Assembly (NCBI RefSeq): GCF_013177695.1
Contig: NZ_WOEY01000058.1
Location: 62,001-126,000, forward strand
Length of the DNA: 64,000 nucleotides
Direction of reading: 5' to 3'
From: Paraburkholderia solitsugae
GTDB taxonomy: Bacteria > Pseudomonadota > Gammaproteobacteria > Burkholderiales > Burkholderiaceae
Both the position numbers and the translations under genes were made by a program. Below are positions 1 to 7,890 of the stretch, in pieces. How positions within the stretch are numbered: position 1 is the stretch's first letter; each line of letters opens with the position of its first letter. Below the pieces are notes generated by a model. It was not told the origin of the DNA. It worked only from the letters and a program-made list of their open reading frames with translations, and ran no database searches.

Positions 1-1
1 T

Positions 2-871
2 ACCGACCTGCATCTGATTGACCACGAACTGCCCCATCCAAAGCAGCCGGTGATCCCGGGCCATGAAATCGTCGGCACTGTTGCGGCGGTGGGGGCCGGA
101 GTAAGTGGTTTCAGCGTGGGTGAACGGGTCGCCGTGCCATGGGTAGGCTACACATGTGGCCACTGCCGTTACTGTCTCTCCGGTCGCGAGAATCTGTGCG
201 ATGAGCCGGGTTTTACGGGCTATACGATCGACGGCGGTTACGCCGAGCGAACGGTCGCCGACAGCCGTTACTGCTTTCATCTGCCTGACCGATATTCGGA
301 CGTGGAAGCGGCGCCACTGCTGTGCGCGGGACTCATCGGCTATCGCACGCTGGCCATGGCAGGCGACGCAGAGCGGATCGGCATCTACGGCTTTGGCGCA
401 GCCGCGCATATCGTCGCCCAGATCGCGATTCATCAGGGGCGCACGGTTTATGCCTTCACGCGTGACGGCGACGTGGCGGCTCAACAACTCGCGCTGCGCC
501 TCGGCGCGACGTGGGCCGGCAGCAGCAACGAAGCGGCGCCGGACGAACTCGACGCTGCGCTGCTCTTCGCGCCAGTCGGTGCGCTCGTGCCGATCGCGCT
601 GAAGGCGGTGGTGAAAGGCGGCATTGTGGTGTGTGGCGGGATTCACATGAGCGACATCCCGTCCTTTCCGTATGACTTTCTATGGGGCGAGCGTCGCGTG
701 GTGTCGGTGGCAAATCTCACGCGCGAAGACGGGCTGGCGTTCATGCGTCTGGCCGCCGAGATTCCGCTCGACATCGAAACGACGCGTTATCCGCTGGGCG
801 AGGCCAACCGGGCGCTTGCCGATCTGCGGGAGGGGAAGCTGACGGGGGCCGCGGTGCTGGCAATCCGCTAA
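2..871 (+). CDS. Zinc-dependent alcohol dehydrogenase, 5' end outside the window
   Basis: The frame is open from the first bases ('TDLHLIDHELPHPKQP'), so the true start lies upstream and about 290 residues are visible. It keeps the catalytic-zinc motif GHE and the four-cysteine structural-zinc loop (C..C..C......C in 'TCGHCRYCLSGRENLC'). The Rossmann segment 'IGIYGFGAAAHIVAQIA' follows. This is a medium-chain NAD(P)-dependent alcohol dehydrogenase of the AdhA/AdhP type, oxidising primary alcohols or reducing aldehydes in the cytoplasm. The next genes are stress proteins of the UspA and HPF families, a grouping often seen in low-oxygen regulons of Burkholderiales; that link is inference. Substrate cannot be told from sequence. 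Confidence 0.9.
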   Translation, partial: TDLHLIDHELPHPKQPVIPGHEIVGTVAAVGAGVSGFSVGERVAVPWVGYTCGHCRYCLSGRENLCDEPGFTGYTIDGGYAERTVADSRYCFHLPDRYSDVEAAPLLCAGLIGYRTLAMAGDAERIGIYGFGAAAHIVAQIAIHQGRTVYAFTRDGDVAAQQLALRLGATWAGSSNEAAPDELDAALLFAPVGALVPIALKAVVKGGIVVCGGIHMSDIPSFPYDFLWGERRVVSVANLTREDGLAFMRLAAEIPLDIETTRYPLGEANRALADLREGKLTGAAVLAIR

Positions 872-918
872 CGAGGCTGGATCAAGCCGTTTCGGTTCCC
901 TTGCGACCGCAGCCGGAT

Positions 919-1290
919 TCACGCGACCCTCCGGTTCAGCCTCACCTCTTCATTACAGTCATGCTGCCTCGCGGGCACGTCCGTGAAGTCGACGAATCCC
1001 AGGTCAACAGGCTTCTTGATCTTGTACGCAAATCGCCCGGCCAGATAGATCACGGAAATATGGGTTTCGATTCGCCGGATGCGCCCTGCCGGATGGCGAT
1101 ACGAGCAGGGGCGCTGCAACACTGCGTCGATGCGCGACCAAGCGCGGCGGGCAGCGTGGTCGGCGCCCGGCGTGCATGCGGTCATCGACAATCTGACGGT
1201 CGGGTAGTGTGCGACCGGGAGCCGCGCGTGGCCTTGCGCTGGACGCGCGGCACATAGGGACTTCCCATTGGCCTGCGTCAACAGGGCGGC
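919..1290 (-). pseudogene. Remnant of an aminoglycoside-phosphotransferase-like/ATP-binding protein N-terminus
   Basis: On the minus strand one frame reads 'SYRHPAGRIRRIETHIS', then 'YLAGRFAYKIKKPVDLGFVD', then 'EEVRLNRRVA' and a TGA at 919-921. This matches the N-terminal part of the COG2187/COG0645 family, large proteins with a phosphotransferase-like domain followed by a P-loop kinase-like domain. The family continues for several hundred residues after 'RLNRR'; here translation stops at once and I find no continuation downstream. The 5' boundary is approximate because the upstream part of the frame is not recognisable. It is best read as a degraded gene fragment between the alcohol dehydrogenase and the UspA gene. 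Confidence 0.6.
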
Positions 1291-1353
1291 CGCTGCATTG
1301 CATAGTCTGAGGCGTAGGGGGACGGAATCGCCGGAACCCGTATCCGGGAGCGG

Positions 1354-1415
1354 ACGTGATGACTCAGGATGTGGTTTCCGTCGACGAAACCACACCGTTG
1401 AGCGAGGTGGCGAAC
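1354..1415 (+). pseudogene. Possible CBS-domain protein N-terminal remnant
   Basis: The frame just upstream of the UspA gene reads 'DVMTQDVVSVDETTPLSEVA'. This is close to the usual start of a CBS domain ('DVMT.dVvtV.pdTpLseVA'). Homology stops there and the frame runs on into the UspA protein without a stop. It could be a leftover N-terminus of a CBS gene, or less likely a short N-terminal extension of the UspA protein. The UspA gene has its own ribosome binding site and ATG at 1446, which favours a remnant. Confidence 0.35.
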
Positions 1416-1445
1416 GGAGCACAAGCTTCGGGGGAACGGGACATC

Positions 1446-1931
1446 ATGTATCAGAAGATTCTGTTAGCGGTAGACGGAAGCGACACATCGAAACGAGCCA
1501 CGGAAGAGGCATTCCGGATCGCGGCGTTGGCTCGCGCTCGCGTGCACGCGTTATACGTCGTAAGCAAATGGGGGATCGCTCCGTATGCCGGCTACTATGA
1601 ACCGGAGGCGCTCGGCACAGTGCTGCGAGAAGACGGCCGGCTAGCGTTGGAAGCGGTGCGCGTGGCGATGGCCGACCGGGGGATCCCGGGCGATATCGAA
1701 ATCGACGAAACGCAAAATGCCGCCGACGATATCCCGAGCTGTCTCGAACGGTGCATTCAGCGGCAGAAGATCGATCTCGTTGTGATGGGAACACACGGCC
1801 GGCGCGGCGCGAGCAGGATCGTGCTGGGTAGTGTGGCCGAGCGTTTACTGCGCATTTCGACCTGTCCCGTGTTGCTTGTGCGCTCGCCTGGCAACGAGAC
1901 TGCGCAGGGCGGGCAGGGTGCCCACGGTTAA
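1446..1931 (+). CDS. Universal stress protein UspA family (copy 1)
   Basis: A 161-residue single Usp domain. It begins 'MYQKILLAVDGSDTSKRA', the usual first beta strand and Asp of the ATP-binding fold. It ends with the nucleotide-binding signature GTHGRRG-x9-GSVAERLL followed by 'CPVLLV'. Such proteins bind ATP and help survival under stress or oxygen limitation. The ATG at 1446 is preceded by a purine-rich GGGGGAACGGG and fits the family start. The frame is open further upstream, but that part resembles a CBS domain rather than Usp. A second UspA gene and an HPF-like gene follow on the same strand. Confidence 0.9.
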   Translation: MYQKILLAVDGSDTSKRATEEAFRIAALARARVHALYVVSKWGIAPYAGYYEPEALGTVLREDGRLALEAVRVAMADRGIPGDIEIDETQNAADDIPSCLERCIQRQKIDLVVMGTHGRRGASRIVLGSVAERLLRISTCPVLLVRSPGNETAQGGQGAHG

Positions 1932-1978
1932 GCCAGGACCTCGGAAGGACCGGTCGCGGCAGGTCTGGGAGAACAGAG

Positions 1979-2314
1979 ATGGGAGTCGGCATGCAAATCG
2001 TCTATCTCGGCTTTGCCGGGACGTCGCAGATCGAGGGCGAGGCGGCTACGCAGCTGGTGCGCCTCGAACGGTTCAAAAGGTTTATCGCGGGTTGTCACCT
2101 AGCGATCGAGGCTATTCGTGAACGGCCGGGAGGTGCCGGGGCCAGCGCGCCTGCCAGCGATATCCGTTGTCCGGTTTTCGACGCGCGGCTCGACCTGATC
2201 ATGCGTAACGGCGAACTCGTGCCGATCGAGCATTGCCTGAACTCCGATCCGAACGTAGCGGTACGGACCGCATTCGATGTCGCTGAGCGGAAACTCGACC
2301 GACGCCCGATTTAA
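1979..2314 (+). CDS. HPF/RaiA-like ribosome-associated protein
   Basis: A 111-residue protein with the layout of the short Burkholderiales HPF/RaiA family: 'LVRLERFKRFIAGCHLAIEA' near residue 30, a variable loop, 'VFDARLDLIMRNGEL', and C-terminal 'VAVRTAFDVAERKLDR'. Family members bind the small ribosomal subunit and promote ribosome hibernation. Two in-frame ATGs are possible: 1979, with GGGAG seven bases upstream, and 1991 ('MQIVYLGF'), with GGGAG five bases upstream; family starts favour the second. It sits between two UspA genes, as expected of a stress or stationary-phase group. The fold assignment is by pattern only and the protein is divergent. Confidence 0.65.
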   Translation: MGVGMQIVYLGFAGTSQIEGEAATQLVRLERFKRFIAGCHLAIEAIRERPGGAGASAPASDIRCPVFDARLDLIMRNGELVPIEHCLNSDPNVAVRTAFDVAERKLDRRPI

Positions 2315-2388
2315 ACGTGATGCCAGGCAAACTTGCGTTTGTTCCAGGGCTATGCCTGTTTTTCCCGACACTCCGTTAGGAGGGAGTC

Positions 2389-2847
2389 ATGTATGCAAAT
2401 ATTCTGGTGGCAGTGGACGGCAGTGAAGCGTCGAAATATGCGGTAAGTGAGGCTATCCGGATCGCCAAACTGTCGGGTGGCAAGCTGACGGCTGTCCACG
2501 TGCTGGACCAGTCTGCTGCGTTCACGTATGCGGGTGCCTGCGATCCGCATCTGCTGACCGACACGGCGCGGCAGGTAGGACACAGGTTCCTCGACGAGGC
2601 TTGCGCAAAGATGCAGGCGTTCGACGTGACGGGTGATTCCGAGATCATCGAGACGCAAGGCCTCGGCGAGGACGTTGCTAGTTGCCTCGCTCGCTGCGCC
2701 TCCCGGCTTGACGCCGAGCTTGTCGTGATGGGCACGCATGGGCGGCGCGGCATGCGACGCATGGTGATCGGCAGTGTCGCGGAGCGTTTCCTGCGGCAAT
2801 CGACGTGTCCAGTGTTGCTGATCAGGGAAACGTGGACCGGTGCCTGA
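2389..2847 (+). CDS. Universal stress protein UspA family (copy 2)
   Basis: A 152-residue Usp domain starting 'MYANILVAVDGSEASKYA', with the ATP-binding signature GTHGRRG-x9-GSVAERFL and terminal 'CPVLLIRETWTGA'. A strong ribosome binding site, TTAGGAGGGAG, lies just before the ATG. It is clearly related to the copy at 1446 (same N-terminal and C-terminal motifs) but diverged in the middle, so the two are paralogues rather than a recent duplication. It is expected to be cytoplasmic, probably dimeric and ATP-binding, with a stress-survival role. Confidence 0.92.
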   Translation: MYANILVAVDGSEASKYAVSEAIRIAKLSGGKLTAVHVLDQSAAFTYAGACDPHLLTDTARQVGHRFLDEACAKMQAFDVTGDSEIIETQGLGEDVASCLARCASRLDAELVVMGTHGRRGMRRMVIGSVAERFLRQSTCPVLLIRETWTGA

Positions 2848-3126
2848 GAGTTGTTCAGGGAGGCATGGTGGCCGTTCACATTCGACATTTGTCGCGGAGC
2901 GCCGCACGCACGACCTGCCGGTACCCAAGCTCCCGCAATCCGCCAAACAGCCGGCCGAATACCCCTCGCTTCGCCCAATTGATTTCCACGTCCCGCGCTA
3001 CACTTGATTCCACAGACGAAACAGACTCGAATGTGACCGCCATTTCGTCGAAGTCGCGGGCAAAGCCGGGGCCGTTTAGTCCGAGGCCGCAGCCCTTTCG
3101 GTTACCCCATTCTGACGGATGTCAAT

Positions 3127-3432
3127 ATGATTCCACTCGGTGCAGCATCCACGCTACTCAGCGGCGTGAGCAGCGCCATCCGTTCCGGGCTGTCGGCGCT
3201 GACGGGCCAAAGCTCCGCAAGTGAATCAAACCAGTCGAGTTTTGCGGCACACCTCAAGACCGCAACGTCACAAAGCAGTCTTGGAAAAAGCGAGCATCAC
3301 CATCACGCATCTGGCGCACGCAGCGCAATAAACGCATTGGCAAATTCTTCGCCCTCGCTGTTACAAGGCACGCCTGGTGCCGGTATGAGACCGGGTGTCG
3401 CGACCGGCTCCGTCATCAATATCAGTGCCTAA
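3127..3432 (+). CDS. Hypothetical small protein, Ser/Ala-rich with a His cluster
   Basis: A 101-residue open frame starting 'MIPLGAASTLLSGVSSAIRS'. It is rich in Ser, Ala and Gly and has a natural run of four histidines near residue 57 (SEHHHHAS). There is no signal peptide or transmembrane segment and I recognise no domain. The composition (low-complexity, probably disordered after an N-terminal amphipathic stretch) would fit a secreted or surface-associated small protein, but this is a guess. The ribosome binding site is weak. It could be a chance frame. Confidence 0.4.
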   Translation: MIPLGAASTLLSGVSSAIRSGLSALTGQSSASESNQSSFAAHLKTATSQSSLGKSEHHHHASGARSAINALANSSPSLLQGTPGAGMRPGVATGSVINISA

Positions 3433-3523
3433 ACGGGCACCGAAGGCCGACTGGATGATGCATTGGCAAAAAGCGTTGCCCTTAAACGAGCCGCGCAAAA
3501 ATCGTCGCCTCCTGGTAACCCGT

Positions 3524-3733
3524 TCAATGAATCGAGTCCCGGGTGCTGACGAGACTATGCGAGTCCATCCAGTCGTATGATCCACTGCTGTGGGCCCACG
3601 CCCAGTTCCTTGCCGCTTCACGTTTTTTGCCGACCGCCTGTGCGACCTCTTCGGAGGGCGAACCTTCGTCATGCTTGTCGTTCGTGCGCTCAGCGCGGCC
3701 GATGTTTCTTGAGTTCGATGAGTCGTACTTCAT
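3524..3733 (-). CDS. Hypothetical 69-aa hydrophilic protein
   Basis: The protein starts 'MKYDSSNSRNIGRAERTNDK' and is highly charged and hydrophilic, with no membrane segment. An AGGA ribosome binding site sits seven bases before the ATG. It lies 34 bases downstream of another small minus-strand gene (3768-3932), so the two probably form an operon. The N-terminal half looks conserved-protein-like ('GSPSEEVAQAVGKKREAAR'), while the C-terminal part ('SYDWMDSHSLVSTRDSIH') is less regular and could include read-through of a decayed end. No known domain. Confidence 0.5.
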   Translation of the reverse strand: MKYDSSNSRNIGRAERTNDKHDEGSPSEEVAQAVGKKREAARNWAWAHSSGSYDWMDSHSLVSTRDSIH

Positions 3734-3767
3734 TGCGATTCCTGTTTGAGATTGCTGTCAACGCGCA

Positions 3768-3932
3768 TCAATCCTGCTCCACCAGCTCGTCGTGCATCGA
3801 CGCTGCGAGAAGCTCGGCGAAGCGCTCAAGCGCCGCGACTGAGCCGTACACTGTGCGGTACTCCTGACGTCCAATCTTCGCGTCAAGAACCACCGTCATT
3901 CCCGATTTCCGAGCCAGGTCAAGGATGTCCAT
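3768..3932 (-). CDS. Hypothetical 54-aa protein (MDILDLARKSGMTV type)
   Basis: A short frame reading 'MDILDLARKSGMTVVLDAKI', then 'GRQEYRTVYGSVAALERFAE', then 'LLAASMHDELVEQD'. A good ribosome binding site GGAG lies seven bases upstream of the ATG. The sequence forms a compact predicted alpha/beta unit with an amphipathic C-terminal helix and has none of the Arg/Pro/Ser bias of chance frames in this GC-rich DNA. It resembles small hypothetical proteins I associate with Burkholderia and Paraburkholderia genomes; the function is unknown. It heads a probable two-gene unit with the 69-aa gene downstream. Confidence 0.6.
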   Translation of the reverse strand: MDILDLARKSGMTVVLDAKIGRQEYRTVYGSVAALERFAELLAASMHDELVEQD

Positions 3933-4259
3933 CTACTGCTCCACATCGTTGAATCATGCGATTCAGTTAGCACTCTGATGCGCGTGAACGGTTTGTCCAT
4001 ACAATCCATTCTAAGCACTATGCGCTGGACATCAACGCAGCCACGGTGAATTCACAGTTTTCAAAACGACAACAATAGAGACCGCAGCCGGATGCGGCGA
4101 GGCCCCATCCGCATTCCGAATGCGATGAAATGCAAATCGTCGGAAGATTGGCCGCGAGGTTATCCGCGATTGCATCGGCCACGCGGGTCTGATTGCAGGC
4201 AACGCAGGTTTGATGTTGCGCCAGTTCTGCAGGCGGACGGGCTCCGGATAAAAATCGTT
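3933..4259. other. Gene-poor stretch
   Basis: About 330 bases with no convincing coding frame on either strand. The right part may be the decayed tail of the redoxin remnant that follows. The left end probably holds the promoter of the small minus-strand genes. Confidence 0.4.
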
Positions 4260-4390
4260 CGTGCCCAGATGTCGATATTGCGTTCAAACGCGAATTCGGG
4301 CGCATGCATGCCAATCACGACGAGTCCCCGATCCCTGTATTTCTGCGCGCACGCTTTCACGTACGGCAGCATGGTCCGCTGAAATCGCGT
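4260..4390 (-). pseudogene. Remnant of a TlpA/DipZ-type thioredoxin-like (redoxin) protein
   Basis: The minus strand reads 'FQRTMLPYVKACAQKYRDRG' followed by 'LVVIGMHAPEFAFERNID'. This matches the segment just after the CxxC active site in the redoxin domain of DipZ/TlpA-like proteins (typically 'NWQRTLPYVRAWAEKY' and 'LVVIGVHTPEF.FE..vdNV'). The CxxC part upstream and the rest of the fold downstream are missing, and the frame degenerates after 'NID'. I read it as an eroded gene fragment of about 40 residues. Confidence 0.65.
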
Positions 4391-4427
4391 GAGCCGGTTT
4401 CGCGTTGGGCGAGCTGTGGCTGCGGTG

Positions 4428-4751
4428 TTATCGGCCGAAGTAGACCGGCTTCATGCCGTCATTCGTCGCGACGTGCGCCGCTACGGGGCCACCTGACGCC
4501 GACGAACCGCCTACCACCCCGCCCATGCCGCTTGTCGCGTCATTTTGCGCAGCCACGCGGGCTTCCGCAGCCTGAATATCGTTCGGATAATATGCGTCGG
4601 CGCTGCGGCCGGGGTTATAACCCGCCTTTTCGAGCTGAACCAGTTCGGCGCGAACTTGCGCACGGGTCACCGGTTGGCTCGACTGGGCGAAAGAGGCGAG
4701 CGGAGCGACGAGTGCGGCGGCAACGACAGCGGCTTGAATGAGCGATTTCAT
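4428..4751 (-). CDS. DUF4148 domain-containing exported protein
   Basis: A 107-residue protein with a clear Sec signal peptide, 'MKSLIQAAVVAAALVAPLAS', and cleavage probably at AFA-Q. The mature N-terminus 'VTRAQVRAELVQLEKAGYNP' is the DUF4148 signature, and 'YYPNDIQAAEARVAAQN' follows. These small periplasmic proteins are abundant and often multicopy in Burkholderia; their function is unknown. The start at 4751 is chosen because the signal peptide begins there and GGAG lies upstream; the open frame extends 21 residues further without sense. It is a single gene flanked by non-coding DNA. Confidence 0.9.
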   Translation of the reverse strand: MKSLIQAAVVAAALVAPLASFAQSSQPVTRAQVRAELVQLEKAGYNPGRSADAYYPNDIQAAEARVAAQNDATSGMGGVVGGSSASGGPVAAHVATNDGMKPVYFGR

Positions 4752-4814
4752 GATGCGTTTCTCCAGAGTGAGTTCTGTCCTACCAGAAGGACGCTCGGAT
4801 ATCGGGGACCACAA

Positions 4815-5696
4815 GGCGCAGTCTGATTAGGATCTGCGAGGTGGAAAGCATGTCGATTCCGGCGTTGATGCATTGGAACTCGCTGAGGTATCTGGCTTGT
4901 GTCGGAAAAGCCGGTCATTTGCAATGTTGTGTATCACTCCAGCCGGTAGATACATTGCGACACAAATATCGCTCTGGTTGGCGTTTGCGGGCACGATGAC
5001 CACTGCAACGCGCAATGGCAGGGCGAATGCGCAGCGTAAAGGTCCCCTGCCAAGACTGCTCTTGCGGGCTCTGTCACGTTGGCGTGAACGCGAGCGCGGT
5101 ATGCGAGGTTTTCGGATTCCTGAACGCACGCAGATTTTCCTACCGCGACCGCTTCGAGCAATTTAAGAAGAAACGCACCAGTGCGGTCTAACTCTCGATT
5201 ATTCCGACGTCTTCCGACCATGACCTGCCGTTCGGCCGCGCTGTCATCCTGACGTTCGGGTGTCGATTTCGCACGGAAAACGGTCGTTTTCAATCGCTCA
5301 CGATGTGAGTCGCAAAGTCGGCCGAAGCGCTAATCCAACCATCGACGTGCAATGCACGTCGAGTCTCCGGCAATCGGACAAGCGCAGTCGCCCCAAACGA
5401 TCGCTAGCAGAACCGGTCATAAGCAAGCATCTCGGTGAATCCGCGTCCCGTGCCAGCAAACGCGCTGCGCCGTTGACGGTATTCATCCACGCAACCATCT
5501 GATTGAGTCGGATCACCTCGCCAGGGAAGTGACGGCGAACCACGCAAACGTGACGTCTATGCCAAAAGAGGTAGGCAATCCGGGTGATGGATTCCACCGC
5601 TTTGTCAACCAGACTACAGGCGTGCGATTGACCTCCGTCAGCGGCAATTCCTGAGAGGGCAACCACTTCCATCACCCTTTATAGAAGAGGTATCAG
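4815..5696. other. About 880 bases without a recognisable gene
   Basis: Several open frames of 80-125 codons occur on both strands, but their translations have the Arg/Ser/Pro-rich character of chance frames and none shows a family motif or good ribosome binding site. The region contains a perfect 21-bp palindrome (5342-5362), listed separately. It may be decayed DNA between accessory genes. Confidence 0.4.
5342..5362. repeat. Perfect 21-bp palindrome
   Basis: Two 10-base arms, TCGACGTGCA and TGCACGTCGA, flank a single central A. No gene starts nearby and there is no T-run, so it does not look like an intrinsic terminator. It could be a protein-binding site or a leftover of a mobile element end. 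Confidence 0.6.
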
Positions 5697-6485
5697 ATGC
5701 GATCCAATACTCTCCCTTCCTTGCGCTCCCTGCTTGGCGTGCTGGTCTTCAGCTCGCTGGCGATCGGCGTCACGGAACGCAGCAATGCCGTCGCCGCCGA
5801 GCCCGTCAAAAATGTGGTGCTGGTCCATGGCGGCTTCGTCGACGGTGGCGGCTGGGAAGCGGTGTACAAGCTGCTGAAGGCCAAAGGCTACAACGTCAGC
5901 ATCGTTCAGAATCCCACGACCACGCTGGCCGCCGATGTAGCGGCGACGAAAGCCGTGGTGGACGCGCAGGATGGCCCCGTGGTTCTGGTGGGCCATTCAT
6001 ACGGCGGCGTGGTCATCACGGAGGCCGGCAACGACCCCAAGGTCTCGCGCCTCGTCTACATCGCCGCGTTCGCCCCGGACAAAGGCGAATCCGTTCAGAA
6101 GCTCATCGCCAACCCGCCTGCTGGCGCGCCGGTGCCCCCCATCCTGCCGCCGGTCAATGGCTTCCTGATGCTGGACAAGGCGAAGTTCGCCCAGGCGTTT
6201 GCTGGCGACGTGAAGCCTGAGCGTGCCGCGTTCCTGGCGAACGCCCAGGTGCCATGGGGCGTGGAAGCGCTAGCGGGTGAAGTTACCACGCCGGCCTGGC
6301 GTGAGAAGCCGAGCTGGTATCTGGTCACCACCCACGACCGGATGATCCCGCCGGATGCCCAGCGCGCAATGGCCAAGCGCGCAGACGCCACGGTGGTTGA
6401 AGCGCCGGGCAGCCATGCCGTGTATGAGTCGAGGCCGGCTGACGTTGCGGCGCTCATCGAGAAGGCCGCCTCGACGAAGGAATAA
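5697..6485 (+). CDS. Exported alpha/beta hydrolase
   Basis: A 262-residue protein with an N-terminal hydrophobic export segment (about residues 8-34, ending AVAAE). It has an alpha/beta-hydrolase fold: oxyanion-hole motif HGGF (44-47), nucleophile elbow GHSYGG (Ser101), a late Asp in 'TTHDRMIPP' and catalytic His in 'GSHAVYESRP'. It belongs to the family of small esterases and hydrolases related to salicylate-esterase and hydroxynitrile-lyase-like proteins often annotated 'alpha/beta hydrolase'; substrate unknown. The start is preceded by AGAGG. It is monocistronic and closed by an intrinsic terminator at 6503-6542. Confidence 0.92.
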   Translation: MRSNTLPSLRSLLGVLVFSSLAIGVTERSNAVAAEPVKNVVLVHGGFVDGGGWEAVYKLLKAKGYNVSIVQNPTTTLAADVAATKAVVDAQDGPVVLVGHSYGGVVITEAGNDPKVSRLVYIAAFAPDKGESVQKLIANPPAGAPVPPILPPVNGFLMLDKAKFAQAFAGDVKPERAAFLANAQVPWGVEALAGEVTTPAWREKPSWYLVTTHDRMIPPDAQRAMAKRADATVVEAPGSHAVYESRPADVAALIEKAASTKE

Positions 6486-6502
6486 GTACGTCGCAGTACG
6501 CT

Positions 6503-6542
6503 GCAAAACGTCCTTCGGGCATCGACCCGGAGGGCGTTTTGC
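6503..6542 (+). terminator. Intrinsic terminator of the hydrolase gene
   Basis: The arms GCAAAACGTCCTTCGGG and CCCGGAGGGCGTTTTGC pair over 17 bases with two G-U-type positions around a 6-base loop, and the descending arm carries a TTTT. It lies 17 bases after the hydrolase stop codon. Confidence 0.8.
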
Positions 6543-6772
6543 CTCGCAAGAAGCGGACAGAGCAATTGAGTCCTGCAGCAGATTCCGGATAGCCCGGTTA
6601 CCCAGGTCCCCCTAGACTTCCATCAACAGCTGTGTGATTCGGTGATTGGCGTCTTTAGCCCCCGGTCCAGCCGATCCCGCCTGCGAGCGCAGTGAGCGGG
6701 TGGCTGACTGAGCGAAGAAGCGTCAATGCGAACGAATCTGCAATAGCGGCCTACTAGATTGGAGACATGGTA

Positions 6773-7792
6773 ATGAGCTTTAACATCGCGCTCAATTTCG
6801 AGGACGGCGTAACCCGCTTCGTCAACTGCGGCAGTACAGAATCCGTGGTAGACGCGGCCTATCGCCAAGGCATCAACATTCCGATGGACTGCCGGGAAGG
6901 TGCCTGCGCCACGTGCAAGTGCCGCGTCGAATCCGGTAGTTATTCGCTCGGCGACTACATCGAAGATGCGCTCAGCAGTAGTGAAGCGGATCAGGGCTAC
7001 GCGCTGGCATGCCAGATGCGACCGACGGCCGATTGCGTCGTGCTCGTGCCGACCAGTTCAACCGCCTGCAACACCAGGCAGGAAAGCTACGTTACCCAGA
7101 TCAAGGAAGTGAGTCGCCTCTCCGACAGCACGTTCTCGCTCGTGCTTCAGGGCGATGGCCTGAAGGACCTGGTGTTCCTCCCCGGCCAGTACGCCAACCT
7201 GCAGGTTCCGGGCGAGGAGCAGCGCCAACGCGCCTACTCGTTTAGTGCGATGACGGCACGCAGCGACAGTGTGACGTTCCTGATTCGCAATGTCCCAGGC
7301 GGCCTGATGAGCAACTTCCTCAAGGAGCGGGCGAAGCCGGGGGGCGAGTTGATCATGCACGGGCCGTTCGGGAGCTTCTACCTGCGCCCGCTGGTGCGCC
7401 CGCTCCTCATGCTGGCAGGCGGCACGGGCCTCGCGCCGTTCCTCGCGATGCTCGACAAGATCGTCGCGGCCGGCAGCAGCCCGTTCCCGATTCACCTGAT
7501 TTATGGCGTCAACACCGACCGGGATGTCGTAGAGATCGACAAGCTCGAGGCTTTCACGCGTGCGATCCCGAACTTCACTTTCGAAGTCTGCGTCGTGGAC
7601 GCAAACAGCGAGCGGCCGAAGAAGGGCTACGTCACGCATCACATCGAACCCGCGCACCTCAACGACGGCGACGTCGATATCTACCTGTGCGGCCCTCCGC
7701 CCATGGTCGAAGCGGTTGCCCAGTATCTACGCGATGTGGACGTAAAGTCAGCCTCGTTCCATTTCGAGAAATTTGCCGCGAGCATCAGCTAG
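6773..7792 (+). CDS. antC: Anthranilate 1,2-dioxygenase electron transfer component (ferredoxin reductase)
   Basis: A 339-residue reductase passing electrons from NADH through FAD and a [2Fe-2S] cluster to the terminal oxygenase. The plant-type ferredoxin domain comes first, with Cys40, Cys45, Cys48 (DCREGACATCKC) and Cys80. The FAD domain ('RAYSFSA') and the NAD-binding domain ('GGTGLAPFLAMLD', later 'YLCGPPPMVEAV') follow. This order is that of BenC/AntC. The ATG at 6773 is preferred over the one at 6767 because GGAG (6761-6764) is then eight bases away. BenC of benzoate dioxygenase is the alternative; the nearby large subunit points to anthranilate. The reductase is first in the cluster, whereas antA-antB-antC is the usual order. 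Confidence 0.9.
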   Translation: MSFNIALNFEDGVTRFVNCGSTESVVDAAYRQGINIPMDCREGACATCKCRVESGSYSLGDYIEDALSSSEADQGYALACQMRPTADCVVLVPTSSTACNTRQESYVTQIKEVSRLSDSTFSLVLQGDGLKDLVFLPGQYANLQVPGEEQRQRAYSFSAMTARSDSVTFLIRNVPGGLMSNFLKERAKPGGELIMHGPFGSFYLRPLVRPLLMLAGGTGLAPFLAMLDKIVAAGSSPFPIHLIYGVNTDRDVVEIDKLEAFTRAIPNFTFEVCVVDANSERPKKGYVTHHIEPAHLNDGDVDIYLCGPPPMVEAVAQYLRDVDVKSASFHFEKFAASIS

Positions 7793-7806
7793 CTGGCCTT
7801 ATTGAC

Positions 7807-7845
7807 CGACCCGCATGCTGCGTCAACCAACCCGTGTTCGGGTCG
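7807..7845 (+). repeat. Inverted repeat between antC and the hemerythrin gene
   Basis: Seven-base arms CGACCCG and CGGGTCG flank a 25-base spacer that itself contains a shorter ACCCG/CGGGT hairpin. It may be an intercistronic RNA hairpin or an operator; there is no T-run. Confidence 0.4.
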
Positions 7846-7890
7846 TAAGTCCAGAAGGCGTGGTGCAACACATTTAAAGCAGGAGTGCTG

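Noticed and set aside
2876..3043. A 55-codon minus-strand frame beginning 'MAVTFESVSSVESSVARDVE'
   Set aside because: The translation looks reasonably protein-like, but there is no ribosome binding site and no recognisable family, so I could not separate it from chance.
5298..5675. A 125-codon minus-strand frame upstream of the hydrolase gene
   Set aside because: No motif, no ribosome binding site, and composition like a chance frame; it also contains the 21-bp palindrome.
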